A DNA stretch of 64,000 bases, from positions 1-64,000 of the forward strand of contig WGFY01000047.1 in NCBI GenBank assembly GCA_015491995.1. Reading direction: 5' to 3'. Of the stretch, positions 17,426 through 25,738 are shown one piece after another (positions within the stretch are counted from its first letter, which is position 1; each line of letters starts with the position of its first letter). The stretch is from Mesoaciditoga sp. Lineage in GTDB: Bacteria; Thermotogota; Thermotogae; Mesoaciditogales; Mesoaciditogaceae. The position numbers were made by a program, and so were the translations under genes. The notes beneath the pieces were generated by a model. It did not search any database. It was not told the origin of the DNA and worked only from the letters and a program-made list of their open reading frames with translations.

Positions 17426-20237
17426 TTTTGATCTCCACCTCGTAAGTGTTAAAAGATAATTTTACATTTGGTTTTGCCACCACAAAATCCCCTGAATTTG
17501 ATATGGTCGCAATTCCATCCCAAATGATCTTTCCGTTCCGGACCACTTTTACATACGGCTTTCCAAAAACGGGTTCGCTGAATTTGATGGTTAACTCGCC
17601 TTTCTCAAAATGGACATCTTGAATGTAAGGCGGCATTGTATCAACATAGACATGCTTGGTCACCGATGAGATATTTCCACATAGATCCTCTGCCGTCAAG
17701 ATCAATTCAACATCTTGTCCGTTTATTCCCGCAAGTACTTTCTTAAGATCAACAACTTTCTCATCTTCATTTTTCGTGTAAAGTTTGGAATATATAATCT
17801 TGTTTTTAAGTTTTACTTCGAATGAGCTGTAACGCAAATGGGAATCCTTCACGGTGATTTTAACACGATTCGTCTGTGTGACGTTTATATTCTGAGAAGA
17901 GTCAATATCGACATAAGGTGGCTCGTTGTCCACAGCTATGAAAAGCTTTGCGTTGAAACTCGCCTTTTTACCGCTTATTGGATCTACAGCTTCAGCTTTG
18001 ACAAAATGAATTCCACTTATTTTTAAGGGAAGTGTAATACCCTCACTACAGTCCAAAAACACATCAACTTCAGCTTTTACTTTTCCATCGGTAAAAGCTG
18101 TGTATTTAAGGACGGGCTTGGACTTGAAGTAAAGTACTCCTTCGAATCCGTTCGGAATTTCCTTGTTTCCCACATAAAATCTGATCGTCGGCAAACCTGC
18201 ATCTATGAAAACGCTCAATTTTTTGACTTCAACGTTTCCAAATTTGTCAACGGCTGAAATTTTTAAATTCCATTTTTTACTCGTATTCCAATCTGGTGTT
18301 GTCAGAGTCGCACACCAACTATCTTTGCCCTGGTTTTTCATCAGCTCATCGTTAACTCTCACGTACTTAACACCTATACCTTCATCTCTTGCATTCACAG
18401 AAACTCTGAAGCGTTTATTTGGACCAAGAGTTGCCGGTACATCTATTGACGAGATATCAGGTGGCACGTTATCGAATCCGAGTTTTAAAGTTTTTGATCG
18501 TTTAGACGACTTACCGTTGACAGGATTTTTGGCAACGCAGCTTAAAACGTACGTGCCACTCATCGAAACCAATGTGGCCTCTGAGAACGATTTGCCGTTT
18601 AAATCACATTTAACCATCGGATCAACTTTAGAATCGGTTACGGCCTTAACTCCTATGTAGAAAGGAACGTTTCTTTTACTCCAATATACACCGTTTCTTA
18701 AAGAATTATCAGGCCATAGTGTACATGTTATCGTTGGAGGGTTCTCATCCACGAAAACAAATGTGGATCTGTTGGAAATGTTGCCGAGATAATCCGTTGC
18801 CTTTATATTCAACGGGTATAATCCGCTTTTCTCTGCTTTAAGATTAATTTTGACAAAATAAGATCCGTCTTTCAATGATGCATCAACACCATTCACACTC
18901 ACATGCTTAACACCTATACTGGCATCTATCACTTTGGCTTTTACGGTTAAAGTAGCGCCAGGTTTGACCACGATCTCACCGTCTTTTGTTTTGAAACTAT
19001 CTGGGAGGATCTTAACATCTGATATTTGAGGGGGCGTATCGTAAAATTTAACGGAGAATTTTTTGTTCAAAGTGGCCTTTTCGTTGTTGACCAAATCCAT
19101 AACTGTCGCTTCAACCGTATACATATCGGGAGTTGAAATCTTAACCGATATTGATTTTGATACGATCTCCCCTTTTGAGTTCTTCCATTTTACAGTCACT
19201 TCTGGTTTTATTCCACATCTTTCACTGAAGGTTGAGAAGAAGATTTTCGCGGATAACGGTTCCCCACGTTTCAAAAATGTAGATCCTTCAACGAAAATGG
19301 CATCTTTTGTGAGCCTTACGGTGGGCTTCTGACCGTCAACATACACAGAAACTCTTGTAGACGATGTGTTACCGGCAAGATCCGAAGCTACCACATTTAA
19401 AATCCATTTTCCTGTTGTGGCAGGGGTGGTTATGCGAGCATTCCAAGTGTTCTTTCCGCTTCGATTTGCCGCCTGACCATTCACATCAACTTCATGTACG
19501 CCTATAGGGGATAAAATTTTCGTGTTCACGCGTACACAAGTTCCCGCCGCCAAGCATTTGGCGATCTTTGATAGCTTTATAATCGGTGGCTTGTTGTTAA
19601 CGTAATAACTGGTGATCTTAGAATAAACTTGGCCGGTAACCGATATAACTTTAACAGAAAAGGTATGCCATCCATTTGTGAGTTTTATCTTTTCCGTATT
19701 GATCTTGTAAGTTTTCGAGTAAACTCCCAACATCTGTGTGGACAATTCACTTTTAGAATTCACAACCCTTTTATCAATCATAAAGTCCACTTCACTTACC
19801 CCAAAGCCAGCGTAGACTTTTATCGGGAAAGAAACCGTTTTGCTTATGTATCCGTTGTTTGATGGAGAAGCTTTTCCAATTGTTATTACCGGATTGGCAG
19901 CGTTATAAACGATGACACTCACATCTTTTGCCACTCTTTTTCCATCTTTGGTTAATATCATCACTTTCACTACCAACCGTTTTTGACTTTGCCCTTTTTT
20001 CAGAGTTGGAGCGCTAAACATAAGCTCTGCAGGAAAGGATCGAGCAGTTTGGGATATTCCATCACATGTGGCCACCACCGATATTCCGCTGAGATTATGA
20101 GAATTTGAGTCAACATATATCGTGAAAGGTGCTTGTGGCGGAAGAATTTGAGGATTGACGGTAACCGTAAAAGAAGGCTGTGAGAAAACGAAAACGCTTA
20201 TAAGCAAAAATAGAGACAGAAAAACATACCTTTTCAC
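17367..20237 (-). CDS. Large exported protein of about ten Ig-like repeats
   Basis: 956 residues starting with MKRYVFLSLFLLISVFVFSQ, a signal peptide without lipobox. The remainder divides into about ten units of 80-100 residues, separated by linkers such as NNKPPIIKL, DGQKPTVRL, DTPPQISDV, DENPPTITC, DNVPPDISS, DNEPPYVDI and DTMPPYIQD. Units alternate between a type with a VNG(Q/V)(A/D)A strand plus DLAGN-like turn and a type with VNGKSS. The final unit resembles Big_5 domains (LTIKFSEPVFGKPYV, VTDKVGNKIG). GTG start behind AGGGG. Likely a cell-surface or periplasmic structural protein; binding partner unknown. Confidence 0.75.
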   Translation of the reverse strand: MKRYVFLSLFLLISVFVFSQPSFTVTVNPQILPPQAPFTIYVDSNSHNLSGISVVATCDGISQTARSFPAELMFSAPTLKKGQSQKRLVVKVMILTKDGKRVAKDVSVIVYNAANPVITIGKASPSNNGYISKTVSFPIKVYAGFGVSEVDFMIDKRVVNSKSELSTQMLGVYSKTYKINTEKIKLTNGWHTFSVKVISVTGQVYSKITSYYVNNKPPIIKLSKIAKCLAAGTCVRVNTKILSPIGVHEVDVNGQAANRSGKNTWNARITTPATTGKWILNVVASDLAGNTSSTRVSVYVDGQKPTVRLTKDAIFVEGSTFLKRGEPLSAKIFFSTFSERCGIKPEVTVKWKNSKGEIVSKSISVKISTPDMYTVEATVMDLVNNEKATLNKKFSVKFYDTPPQISDVKILPDSFKTKDGEIVVKPGATLTVKAKVIDASIGVKHVSVNGVDASLKDGSYFVKINLKAEKSGLYPLNIKATDYLGNISNRSTFVFVDENPPTITCTLWPDNSLRNGVYWSKRNVPFYIGVKAVTDSKVDPMVKCDLNGKSFSEATLVSMSGTYVLSCVAKNPVNGKSSKRSKTLKLGFDNVPPDISSIDVPATLGPNKRFRVSVNARDEGIGVKYVRVNDELMKNQGKDSWCATLTTPDWNTSKKWNLKISAVDKFGNVEVKKLSVFIDAGLPTIRFYVGNKEIPNGFEGVLYFKSKPVLKYTAFTDGKVKAEVDVFLDCSEGITLPLKISGIHFVKAEAVDPISGKKASFNAKLFIAVDNEPPYVDIDSSQNINVTQTNRVKITVKDSHLRYSSFEVKLKNKIIYSKLYTKNEDEKVVDLKKVLAGINGQDVELILTAEDLCGNISSVTKHVYVDTMPPYIQDVHFEKGELTIKFSEPVFGKPYVKVVRNGKIIWDGIATISNSGDFVVAKPNVKLSFNTYEVEIKNVTDKVGNKIGNNFAPWSF

Positions 20238-20253
20238 ATTGATTCCCCTCTCT

Positions 20254-20294
20254 AGTGACCTTGGTCTTAGCTAAAAGGCTGATTTACGGTCACT
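20254..20294. repeat. Inverted repeat in the leader of the Ig-like protein gene
   Basis: AGTGACC at 20254-20260 and GGTCACT at 20288-20294 are perfect complements around a 27-base loop; the left arm also forms a short palindrome GACCTTGGTC. It lies between the tmRNA 3' end and the ribosome site of the 956-residue gene and could be a leader hairpin, an operator, or part of a tmRNA terminator. No evidence separates these. Confidence 0.4.
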
Positions 20295-20319
20295 CACAAA
20301 AAACAGTGAATACATATTC

Positions 20320-20675
20320 TGGTGGAGGCGACGGGAATCGAACCCGTGTCCGAGGTGTACATTCCATGAACATCTCCGAGCGCAGTCCGTGCTTTAAAGT
20401 CGTGATCCGTCCCACACGGACACGGTACGAATCACCTTAGCTCTCTTGATCTCTCCGAATCAGCCAAGAGCAATTCTGACCGGAAAAGATTGAATTTTTG
20501 ACGCTTTGTCCTTTTCTCCAATCAAAAAAAGGGAAGCGGCTGCTATCTACTATTAAGCAGCAAGTGCGTAATTGTTATTGACGTTTATTTTTCTTTCCGC
20601 CTTTTTCACGAGGAGGCAGGCACCCTCGGCTCGCTTTTCACGACTTATACACCCCGTCGAAACCATTTCGCCCCC
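20320..20675 (-). ncRNA. ssrA: tmRNA
   Basis: Rescues stalled ribosomes by tRNA-like entry followed by translation of a degradation tag. On the minus strand the RNA opens with GGGGGCGAAATGGTTTCGAC and closes with GGTTCGATTCCCGTCGCC followed by TCCACCA, the tRNA-like T arm and acceptor with an encoded CCA. The tag reading frame ends at 20553 (TAA then TAG) and reads NVNNNYALAA upstream of the stop (20553-20585); the exact resume codon is uncertain. About 356 bases is normal for a one-piece tmRNA. The short in-frame ORF crossing it on the plus strand is not a gene. Confidence 0.97.
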
Positions 20676-20681
20676 AGTTGC

Positions 20682-20690
20682 ATTTTATCA
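20682..20690 (-). promoter_or_regulatory. tmRNA promoter, extended -10
   Basis: Minus strand TGATAAAAT, a TG-extended -10; six bases later begins GGGGGGC, placing transcription start at or one base before the tmRNA 5' end. The -35 is weak (TTCTGA at 17-base spacing). Confidence 0.55.
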
Positions 20691-20765
20691 TAAATTCCTT
20701 TCAATCAGAAATTGAAGATCTTTCAAAATATTTTTCAAAAAATTATATATTTTTATGTTTATGGC

Positions 20766-20794
20766 TTGACAAATCAATTTTTTTGATTTATACT
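20766..20794 (+). promoter_or_regulatory. Consensus promoter with a perfect dyad inside the spacer
   Basis: TTGACA at 20766-20771, a 17-base spacer and TATACT at 20789-20794: a near-perfect housekeeping promoter for the operon that starts at 20852. The spacer holds AAATCAA (20771-20777), five T, and TTGATTT (20783-20789), a perfect 7+7 inverted repeat centred between -35 and -10. A repressor bound here would block polymerase. The DUF2089 protein encoded downstream is the natural candidate, but that is inference. Confidence 0.75.
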
Positions 20795-20851
20795 TCAATA
20801 AAATTAATTAAAAAACAATAATTTTTCATCACGTTTTGGGAGATGTATTTC

Positions 20852-21070
20852 ATGGAAAGAACCGATTTGTTAGGCGTGTTAACCATGGTCAAAAGTGGTC
20901 AGACGAGCGTGAAAAATGCCGCAAAGATGATAGAATTACTTGAAAGACACCGCATTGCCAAAAATCCAAAAGATAGCCAAATCAAATATCATGAGAGAAC
21001 AAACGCTGTAGTTTCGCCGACATGCACTAAGGCGTACGTGATTCTGTCCCAAAAATTCTTAAAACTTTAG
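20852..21070 (+). CDS. Small SHOCT-like helical-hairpin protein
   Basis: 72 residues from the ATG at 20852, nine bases after GGGAG. The N-terminal 30 residues (RTDLLGVLTMVKSGQTSVKN, then AAKMIELLE) match the two-helix unit found at the start of YvlB-type proteins, with the pattern ILxxVKxGxxxxxxAxxLI. The rest is short, basic and unrecognised. The same unit appears at the end of the DUF2089 protein and at the start of the protein at 24036. First gene behind the dyad promoter and 11 bases before the DUF2089 gene, so it belongs to that operon. Role unknown; a small regulatory or adaptor protein is plausible. Confidence 0.65.
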   Translation: MERTDLLGVLTMVKSGQTSVKNAAKMIELLERHRIAKNPKDSQIKYHERTNAVVSPTCTKAYVILSQKFLKL

Positions 21071-21081
21071 GAGGTGGTGAA

Positions 21082-21468
21082 ATGTCTGTGGTAATCCATT
21101 GCCCCGCTTGCGGACATAAAATGGACGTTATAACTTTAAAATGCCCTGTCTGTGGCACAGGAGTCACCGGAAGGTTTGAAATGGACGAAATTTTCAATAT
21201 TTCAGAAGAACAGATGAAGTTCGTAAAGGTCTTTTTGAAAAACAGAGGCAATCTAAGCGAGGTACAAAAGGAACTCGGGATATCTTATCCCACGGCACGA
21301 AACCGATTAAATGATATTGTAAAGGCTCTTGGATACGATGTAGCAGATGAAGAAAAAATAAACGAGCGTGAGATCCTTGAGAAGGTGAAGAACGGTGAAA
21401 TAGATGCCGCCGCCGCCATATCCATATTGAAAGGAGAGAAAAAGAATGAAGGAAATCAGGAATTTTGA
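21082..21468 (+). CDS. DUF2089-family zinc-ribbon regulator
   Basis: 128 residues with an N-terminal zinc ribbon (CPACGHKM and CPVCGTG) and a helix-turn-helix-like segment (NLSEVQKELGISYPTARNRL at about residues 54-75), matching DUF2089 proteins. The C terminus ends in the two-helix unit EREILEKVKNGEIDAAAAIS. Ribosome site TAGGAGGTGGTG precedes the ATG. DUF2089 genes commonly stand next to DUF4097 genes, as here. A transcription regulator of its own operon is the likely role; DNA binding is not proven. Confidence 0.8.
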   Translation: MSVVIHCPACGHKMDVITLKCPVCGTGVTGRFEMDEIFNISEEQMKFVKVFLKNRGNLSEVQKELGISYPTARNRLNDIVKALGYDVADEEKINEREILEKVKNGEIDAAAAISILKGEKKNEGNQEF

Positions 21469-22426
21469 AAAAGACATTCCAGATATTAAAAGTATCACCC
21501 TTCACATGATCTCAACTGATCTTAAAATCGTATCTTTGGATGAACCAAGAATTTCCATAGAAGTAGAACTATCTGGATTCAAAAAAGATGTTGAAGAGTA
21601 TGAGCCAAAGGTAAAAGTTCGTGGGGATATATTAGATCTTTCTTTCATTTCCAGTGGATCGATTTCCATTTCTCTATTTGGAGCAACTTTTCCTGGAGTA
21701 AAGGTTTTAAGGGCTAAAATCGGCATCCCAAAAGTCGTTTCTTCGGTGATCGAAACGACATCAGGTGACATACTTGTTGATGATGTCACTTTAAAAAAAT
21801 TGGAGATCACAAGCGTCTCAGGAGATTTAAGAATTTCAAATGGAGAATTCGAGAAAATTTTCCTCAAATCCACCAGCGGAGATGTTGATATTCTTCAAAC
21901 GTCATCGCCAATAGAAGATGTTGAAGCACATACGGTTTCTGGAGATATCCAAATAAAAAAGGTTAGCTTTTCAAAAGCTTATTTCAAAACAGTCTCAGGG
22001 GATATAAAAGCAATTCATGTGAATGCAAACATGAGATCTTTGGAAGTCAAAACGACTTCCGGCGATGTAGAAGTTCTTTACTCTTCTCGCCCATCAATTC
22101 ACGTTGAATTTTCAACTGTGAGTGGAGATGTTCAAGCAGACGGTAGAAGGTTCCCCTCCAAAATGCGAAATGGCTCCTTTGACATCGGTGAAAAGCCAAA
22201 ATCCATCTTGAAATTCAAAAGTGTGTCAGGTGACGCTAAGATCGATTTCGGGAAAGGAGAAAAGATTAATTTTTCAAAAGATAATTCCGACGAAAATGAA
22301 GGGATTTTCAAAGAAATACTCAAATCAAAGAGAGCAACACTTTATGAAGTCAAGGAGTTAATGAACACTCTCAGGTACTCTCAAGAGGATATAAAGAAAT
22401 TTTTTGAAAAGGAGAAAAGAAAATGA
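21446..22426 (+). CDS. DUF4097 beta-repeat protein
   Basis: 326 residues. The central part is a run of about seven short repeats, each with a SGD(I/V/L) turn: TTSGDILVDD, SVSGDLRISN, STSGDVDILQ, TVSGDIQIKK, TVSGDIKAIH, TTSGDVEVLY, TVSGDVQADG and SVSGDAKIDF. This is the DUF4097/DUF2807 beta-solenoid pattern. The tail is charged and helical (LYEVKELMNTLRYSQEDIKK). No signal peptide is visible, so it is probably cytoplasmic or delivered to the membrane by a partner. It overlaps the DUF2089 gene by 23 bases and has its own AAAGGAG site. Confidence 0.85.
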   Translation: MKEIRNFEKDIPDIKSITLHMISTDLKIVSLDEPRISIEVELSGFKKDVEEYEPKVKVRGDILDLSFISSGSISISLFGATFPGVKVLRAKIGIPKVVSSVIETTSGDILVDDVTLKKLEITSVSGDLRISNGEFEKIFLKSTSGDVDILQTSSPIEDVEAHTVSGDIQIKKVSFSKAYFKTVSGDIKAIHVNANMRSLEVKTTSGDVEVLYSSRPSIHVEFSTVSGDVQADGRRFPSKMRNGSFDIGEKPKSILKFKSVSGDAKIDFGKGEKINFSKDNSDENEGIFKEILKSKRATLYEVKELMNTLRYSQEDIKKFFEKEKRK

Positions 22427-22746
22427 AAGCGTTTTCCATATTTTTGATCTTGGTAGGAATTTTGAGTTTTCTTTCCATATTTGGGATGATGAACATGACC
22501 TTTGGAATATTCGTTTCCGTACTTTTCGCGATCATATTCGGCGTTGAAGGCATAAGGGAAGTTGTAAAGGGAAGCTTGGTAGGAATAGGAGGAATACTTT
22601 TTTCTATTTTTCTATTCGCAAAGGTTTTTGGACTTCAAACGACGGGAGGACAAGTTTTCATGGCACTCGTTGCTTCCTATCTCATCGGTATAGGAATTCA
22701 TATACTCTTTAAGAAGAGTCGCAAATTCGATTTTTGGCAGGATTAG
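22423..22746 (+). CDS. Small membrane protein of the DUF4097 operon
   Basis: 107 residues with three or four membrane helices (about 3-25, 27-45, 52-70, 76-95) and a short basic tail (KKSRKFD). No family name is recognised. It overlaps the DUF4097 gene by 4 bases (ATGA). In comparable operons a small membrane protein anchors or senses for the DUF4097 partner; that role is inference. Confidence 0.7.
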   Translation: MKAFSIFLILVGILSFLSIFGMMNMTFGIFVSVLFAIIFGVEGIREVVKGSLVGIGGILFSIFLFAKVFGLQTTGGQVFMALVASYLIGIGIHILFKKSRKFDFWQD

Positions 22747-22781
22747 ACAAAACGGCAAATTCCAAAGGGAAGGAAAAAAAT

Positions 22782-24020
22782 ATGTCAAATGAAAGCCCAT
22801 CAAAAATTCCAGCTTTACCAACTAAACTCTTCAACAAAAATTACGTGCTTTTATGGTTAGGCCAAATGGTTTCTGCCACAGGAAATTCCATTCAATATAT
22901 AGCGTTGATGTGGTGGATCCTGGAAAAATTTCCATCGGACCAATCTGGTATCGTTATGGGATGGATGTTCGCTTCTAACATGATACCAGTTGCGGTGATA
23001 GGACCATTTGCGGGTGTGCTCGTTGACAGAATAAGCAGGAAAGCGATCGTGGTGCTTTCAGACGCATCAAGGGGAGGGCTGATATTGTGGATGGCGTACC
23101 TTGCATACACAAATCAATTGACCACCTGGTGGATATACACCATAGCCGCCCTTATGGGAGCTGGAGCCGCTTTTTTCAGACCGTCTCTGCAAGCTACAAT
23201 ACCCAACATAGTTCCTGATAGGCATTTGACAAGAGCCAACAGCTTGTTTCAAACAGGAATGCAATTCACACAGATCATAGGGCCCGCGATTGGTGGAATT
23301 TTAGTCGGATTCTTTGGAGCGTTTTTTGTTTTCGCTGTGAACGGCATATCCTTTCTTGTGTCAGCATTTACGGAACTTTTCATAAATTTCAGGCAAAATT
23401 TCAGAAAATCCGAGAAGATCAAATCTTTCCTTGGCGATTTCAAAGAAGGGTTGAAGTTCACGTATAGCAAGAAATTGATATTTTGGACCATGATCATAGT
23501 ATCACTTTTGAATTTCGCTTTTGCCCCAATAGATATTCTCATAGCCAAACAGGTTAAAGTCATCTACGGTCTTGGCGCGTTAGAGCTTGGGTATGTTGTC
23601 AGCGCATTTGCAGTGGGAATGATAATCGGTGCCGGATCGCTTTCAATCCTTCCAGAGCTAAAAAAGAAGCACAATGTGATAATCCTGAACATGTTCGTGG
23701 CTGGAGCCTTCTTTTCGGTAATGGGTTTTGCCCCAAGTCTTATCGCTTTTTTGATCTTATCCCTACTCATAGGGATCAGCATTTCAATTTCAGATGTGCT
23801 TTTCATGGTCGTTTTACAAAGAATTGTTCCAGATGAAAAACGTGGGCGAGTTTTCAGCGTTCTTACAACATTTGGTACCGTTTTACAGCCAATATCTCTC
23901 GCTCTAATTGGAGGTGTATCGGCAATTTTAACCAACAAGGTGATATTTCTTGTGCTTGGCATAATGGTAGCAGTTGGTTCGCTTTTCATGTATCTTGTGC
24001 CAGGAATGAAAGAAATATAG
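22782..24020 (+). CDS. MFS-type drug/metabolite exporter
   Basis: 412 residues, twelve membrane helices expected. The N-terminal NYVLLWLGQMVSATGNSIQY and the loop GPFAGVLVDRISRKAIVVLSD with the DRxxRK motif fit the MFS_3 group that contains macrolide and siderophore exporters. IVPDEKRGRVFSVLTTF between helices 10 and 11 is another group signature. I set the start at the ATG at 22782, eight bases after GGGAAGGAA; a longer TTG reading from 22734 overlaps the previous gene. Placed in an envelope-stress-like operon, so export of a damaging compound is a reasonable idea. Confidence 0.88.
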   Translation: MSNESPSKIPALPTKLFNKNYVLLWLGQMVSATGNSIQYIALMWWILEKFPSDQSGIVMGWMFASNMIPVAVIGPFAGVLVDRISRKAIVVLSDASRGGLILWMAYLAYTNQLTTWWIYTIAALMGAGAAFFRPSLQATIPNIVPDRHLTRANSLFQTGMQFTQIIGPAIGGILVGFFGAFFVFAVNGISFLVSAFTELFINFRQNFRKSEKIKSFLGDFKEGLKFTYSKKLIFWTMIIVSLLNFAFAPIDILIAKQVKVIYGLGALELGYVVSAFAVGMIIGAGSLSILPELKKKHNVIILNMFVAGAFFSVMGFAPSLIAFLILSLLIGISISISDVLFMVVLQRIVPDEKRGRVFSVLTTFGTVLQPISLALIGGVSAILTNKVIFLVLGIMVAVGSLFMYLVPGMKEI

Positions 24021-24035
24021 GAGGCGATTTTAATC

Positions 24036-24371
24036 ATGGATAAAGAATCTATTCTGAACATAATGAATATGGTAAAAGATGGAACCGTAACTCCAGACGA
24101 AGCCACAGAATTGATAAAAGCATTAACCGATAAAACGACGGAAAACGTGGTCAACGTTCACAAGTCAAAAAAAGGAAAGCTTGTAATCCGCGTAGTTCCT
24201 AAGAGTAAAAAAGGGGAAAAGGCAAATATAACGATCCCTTTGGGAATGGCAAAAATTTTTTTGAGAAAATTTGTGATGGATAAAGGAATAGATATGGATT
24301 TGAAGGATGTGGAAGAAAGCGGAGTACATGTTGAAACTGACGACGAAATTGTGGATATTCATGTTGAATAG
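24036..24371 (+). CDS. SHOCT-like helical-hairpin protein, second copy
   Basis: 111 residues. The N terminus KESILNIMNMVKDGTVTPDE followed by ATELIKAL is the same two-helix unit as in the protein at 20852 and the DUF2089 tail. The C-terminal part (KLVIRVVPKSKKGEKANITI, PLGMAKIFLRKFV, VHVETDDEIVDIHVE) resembles the C-terminal domain of YvlB-like proteins. ATG after AGGAGGCGAT. Last gene of the operon; fliI starts 32 bases later with its own promoter. Confidence 0.75.
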   Translation: MDKESILNIMNMVKDGTVTPDEATELIKALTDKTTENVVNVHKSKKGKLVIRVVPKSKKGEKANITIPLGMAKIFLRKFVMDKGIDMDLKDVEESGVHVETDDEIVDIHVE

Positions 24372-24388
24372 TTGAACGGAATCAATGG

Positions 24389-24397
24389 TGTTATAAT
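24389..24397 (+). promoter_or_regulatory. Extended -10 promoter at fliI, predicting a leaderless mRNA
   Basis: TGTTATAAT: consensus -10 TATAAT at 24392-24397 with TG extension. Transcription starting seven bases after the -10 begins at the A of the fliI ATG (24404). No ribosome site exists between -10 and ATG (TTCCTC). The best -35, TTGAAC, has only 14-base spacing. Confidence 0.55.
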
Positions 24398-24403
24398 TTC
24401 CTC

Positions 24404-25738
24404 ATGAACGATAAAAATAACATAAAAGATATTCTCGGTAAGCTAAAAGATGAAGTGGCAAATGGGGCACTTTGGAAAATCATGGGACGTGTAGACAAAG
24501 CCGTTGGTTTGACGATAGAATCGGTAGGCCCAAATGCTCCGTTGGGAGAATTGTGCGAAATAGACACGGTTAAAGGTAAAGTTCTTGCAGAAATAGTTGG
24601 ATTCAAGGAAAACAAAGTGATTTTGATGCCTCTAAACGATACTGAAGGGTTGTCGGTTGGGGCTCCTATAATGTCTACAGGCGAAAGGCTCTCAGTTCCT
24701 GTAGGTAATTCAGTGCTTGGAAGGATCATAGACGGTCTTGGAAATTCATTGGATGGGAAACCTTTAACCTCATACAAATCTTATCCTTTGAACGCCCCGC
24801 CACCTAACCCCATAACACGAAAGATGATAACTCAACCTCTTCCAGTTGGCATAAGGGTAATAGATGCACTCTTGACAATCGGAAAAGGCCAAAGGATAGG
24901 TATTTTTTCTGGAAGTGGTGTTGGAAAATCCACCTTGATGGGCATGATCGCTCGTAATGCCGAATCAGATGTGAATGTCATATGTTTGGTTGGTGAGCGC
25001 GGAAGAGAAGTTAGGGAATTCATAGAAAGAGATCTTGGAAGTGGCTTGAAAAGATCCATAGTGGTGGTGGCAACGAGTGACAAACCGGCATTGGTAAGAG
25101 TAAAGGCAATATTTACCGCCACCGCGATAGCGGAATATTTCAGAGATCAAGGCAAGGATGTTTTACTAATGGCTGATTCATTGACAAGATTCGCACTTGC
25201 CCAAAGAGAAGTGGGACTTGCCATAGGCGAGCCTCCAGCAACGCGCGGGTACACTCCAAGTGTGTTCGCTTTATTTCCAAAGCTTCTCGAGCGTGCTGGA
25301 AATTCAGACAAAGGGTCAATAACCGGTATATACACCATACTCGTCGAGGGAGACGATATAAACGAGCCTGTTAGCGATACCGCACGTGGAATATTAGACG
25401 GTCATATCGTTCTTACAAGAGAGCTTTCCAATGCCAACCATTATCCAGCCATCGATGTTCTCAAAAGTGTCAGCAGGGTTATGCCATCTGTTGTTGATCC
25501 TTCAACCATGAAAAGCGCCATGTTTTTACGAGAACTCATGTCGACTTACAATTCCTCAAAAGATATGATAAGCATTGGAGCTTACAAGAAAGGGACGGAC
25601 CCTAAAATAGACCGTTCTATAGAGATTCACGACGAAATAGAAAAGTTTTTAAGGCAGTCCGTTGATGAATCCGCTCCCTTCGACGAAACCATTCAAAAAC
25701 TTCAGAAAATAGTGGAGACGGCAAGGGCTAAAGAATGA
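24404..25738 (+). CDS. fliI: Flagellar export ATPase
   Basis: ATPase of the flagellar type III export apparatus. The 444-residue protein has P-loop GSGVGKST at residues 170-177, VCLVGERGREVREFIERDLG, the Walker B LLMADSLTRFA followed by AQREVGLAIGEPPATRGYTP, and the C-terminal SVSRVMPSVV, all standard FliI text and distinct from F1 beta. N-terminal GRVDKAVGLTIESVGP is also FliI-like. No fliH, fliJ or other flagellar gene is in the window. The 3' end overlaps the opposite-strand M24-fold gene by 11 bases. Confidence 0.95.
   Translation: MNDKNNIKDILGKLKDEVANGALWKIMGRVDKAVGLTIESVGPNAPLGELCEIDTVKGKVLAEIVGFKENKVILMPLNDTEGLSVGAPIMSTGERLSVPVGNSVLGRIIDGLGNSLDGKPLTSYKSYPLNAPPPNPITRKMITQPLPVGIRVIDALLTIGKGQRIGIFSGSGVGKSTLMGMIARNAESDVNVICLVGERGREVREFIERDLGSGLKRSIVVVATSDKPALVRVKAIFTATAIAEYFRDQGKDVLLMADSLTRFALAQREVGLAIGEPPATRGYTPSVFALFPKLLERAGNSDKGSITGIYTILVEGDDINEPVSDTARGILDGHIVLTRELSNANHYPAIDVLKSVSRVMPSVVDPSTMKSAMFLRELMSTYNSSKDMISIGAYKKGTDPKIDRSIEIHDEIEKFLRQSVDESAPFDETIQKLQKIVETARAKE

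Noticed and set aside
20255-20440. 61-codon open frame across the tmRNA 3' end
   Set aside because: It is the reverse complement of the tmRNA tRNA-like domain (text such as GDGNRTRVRGVHS is a well-known artefact of RNA genes).
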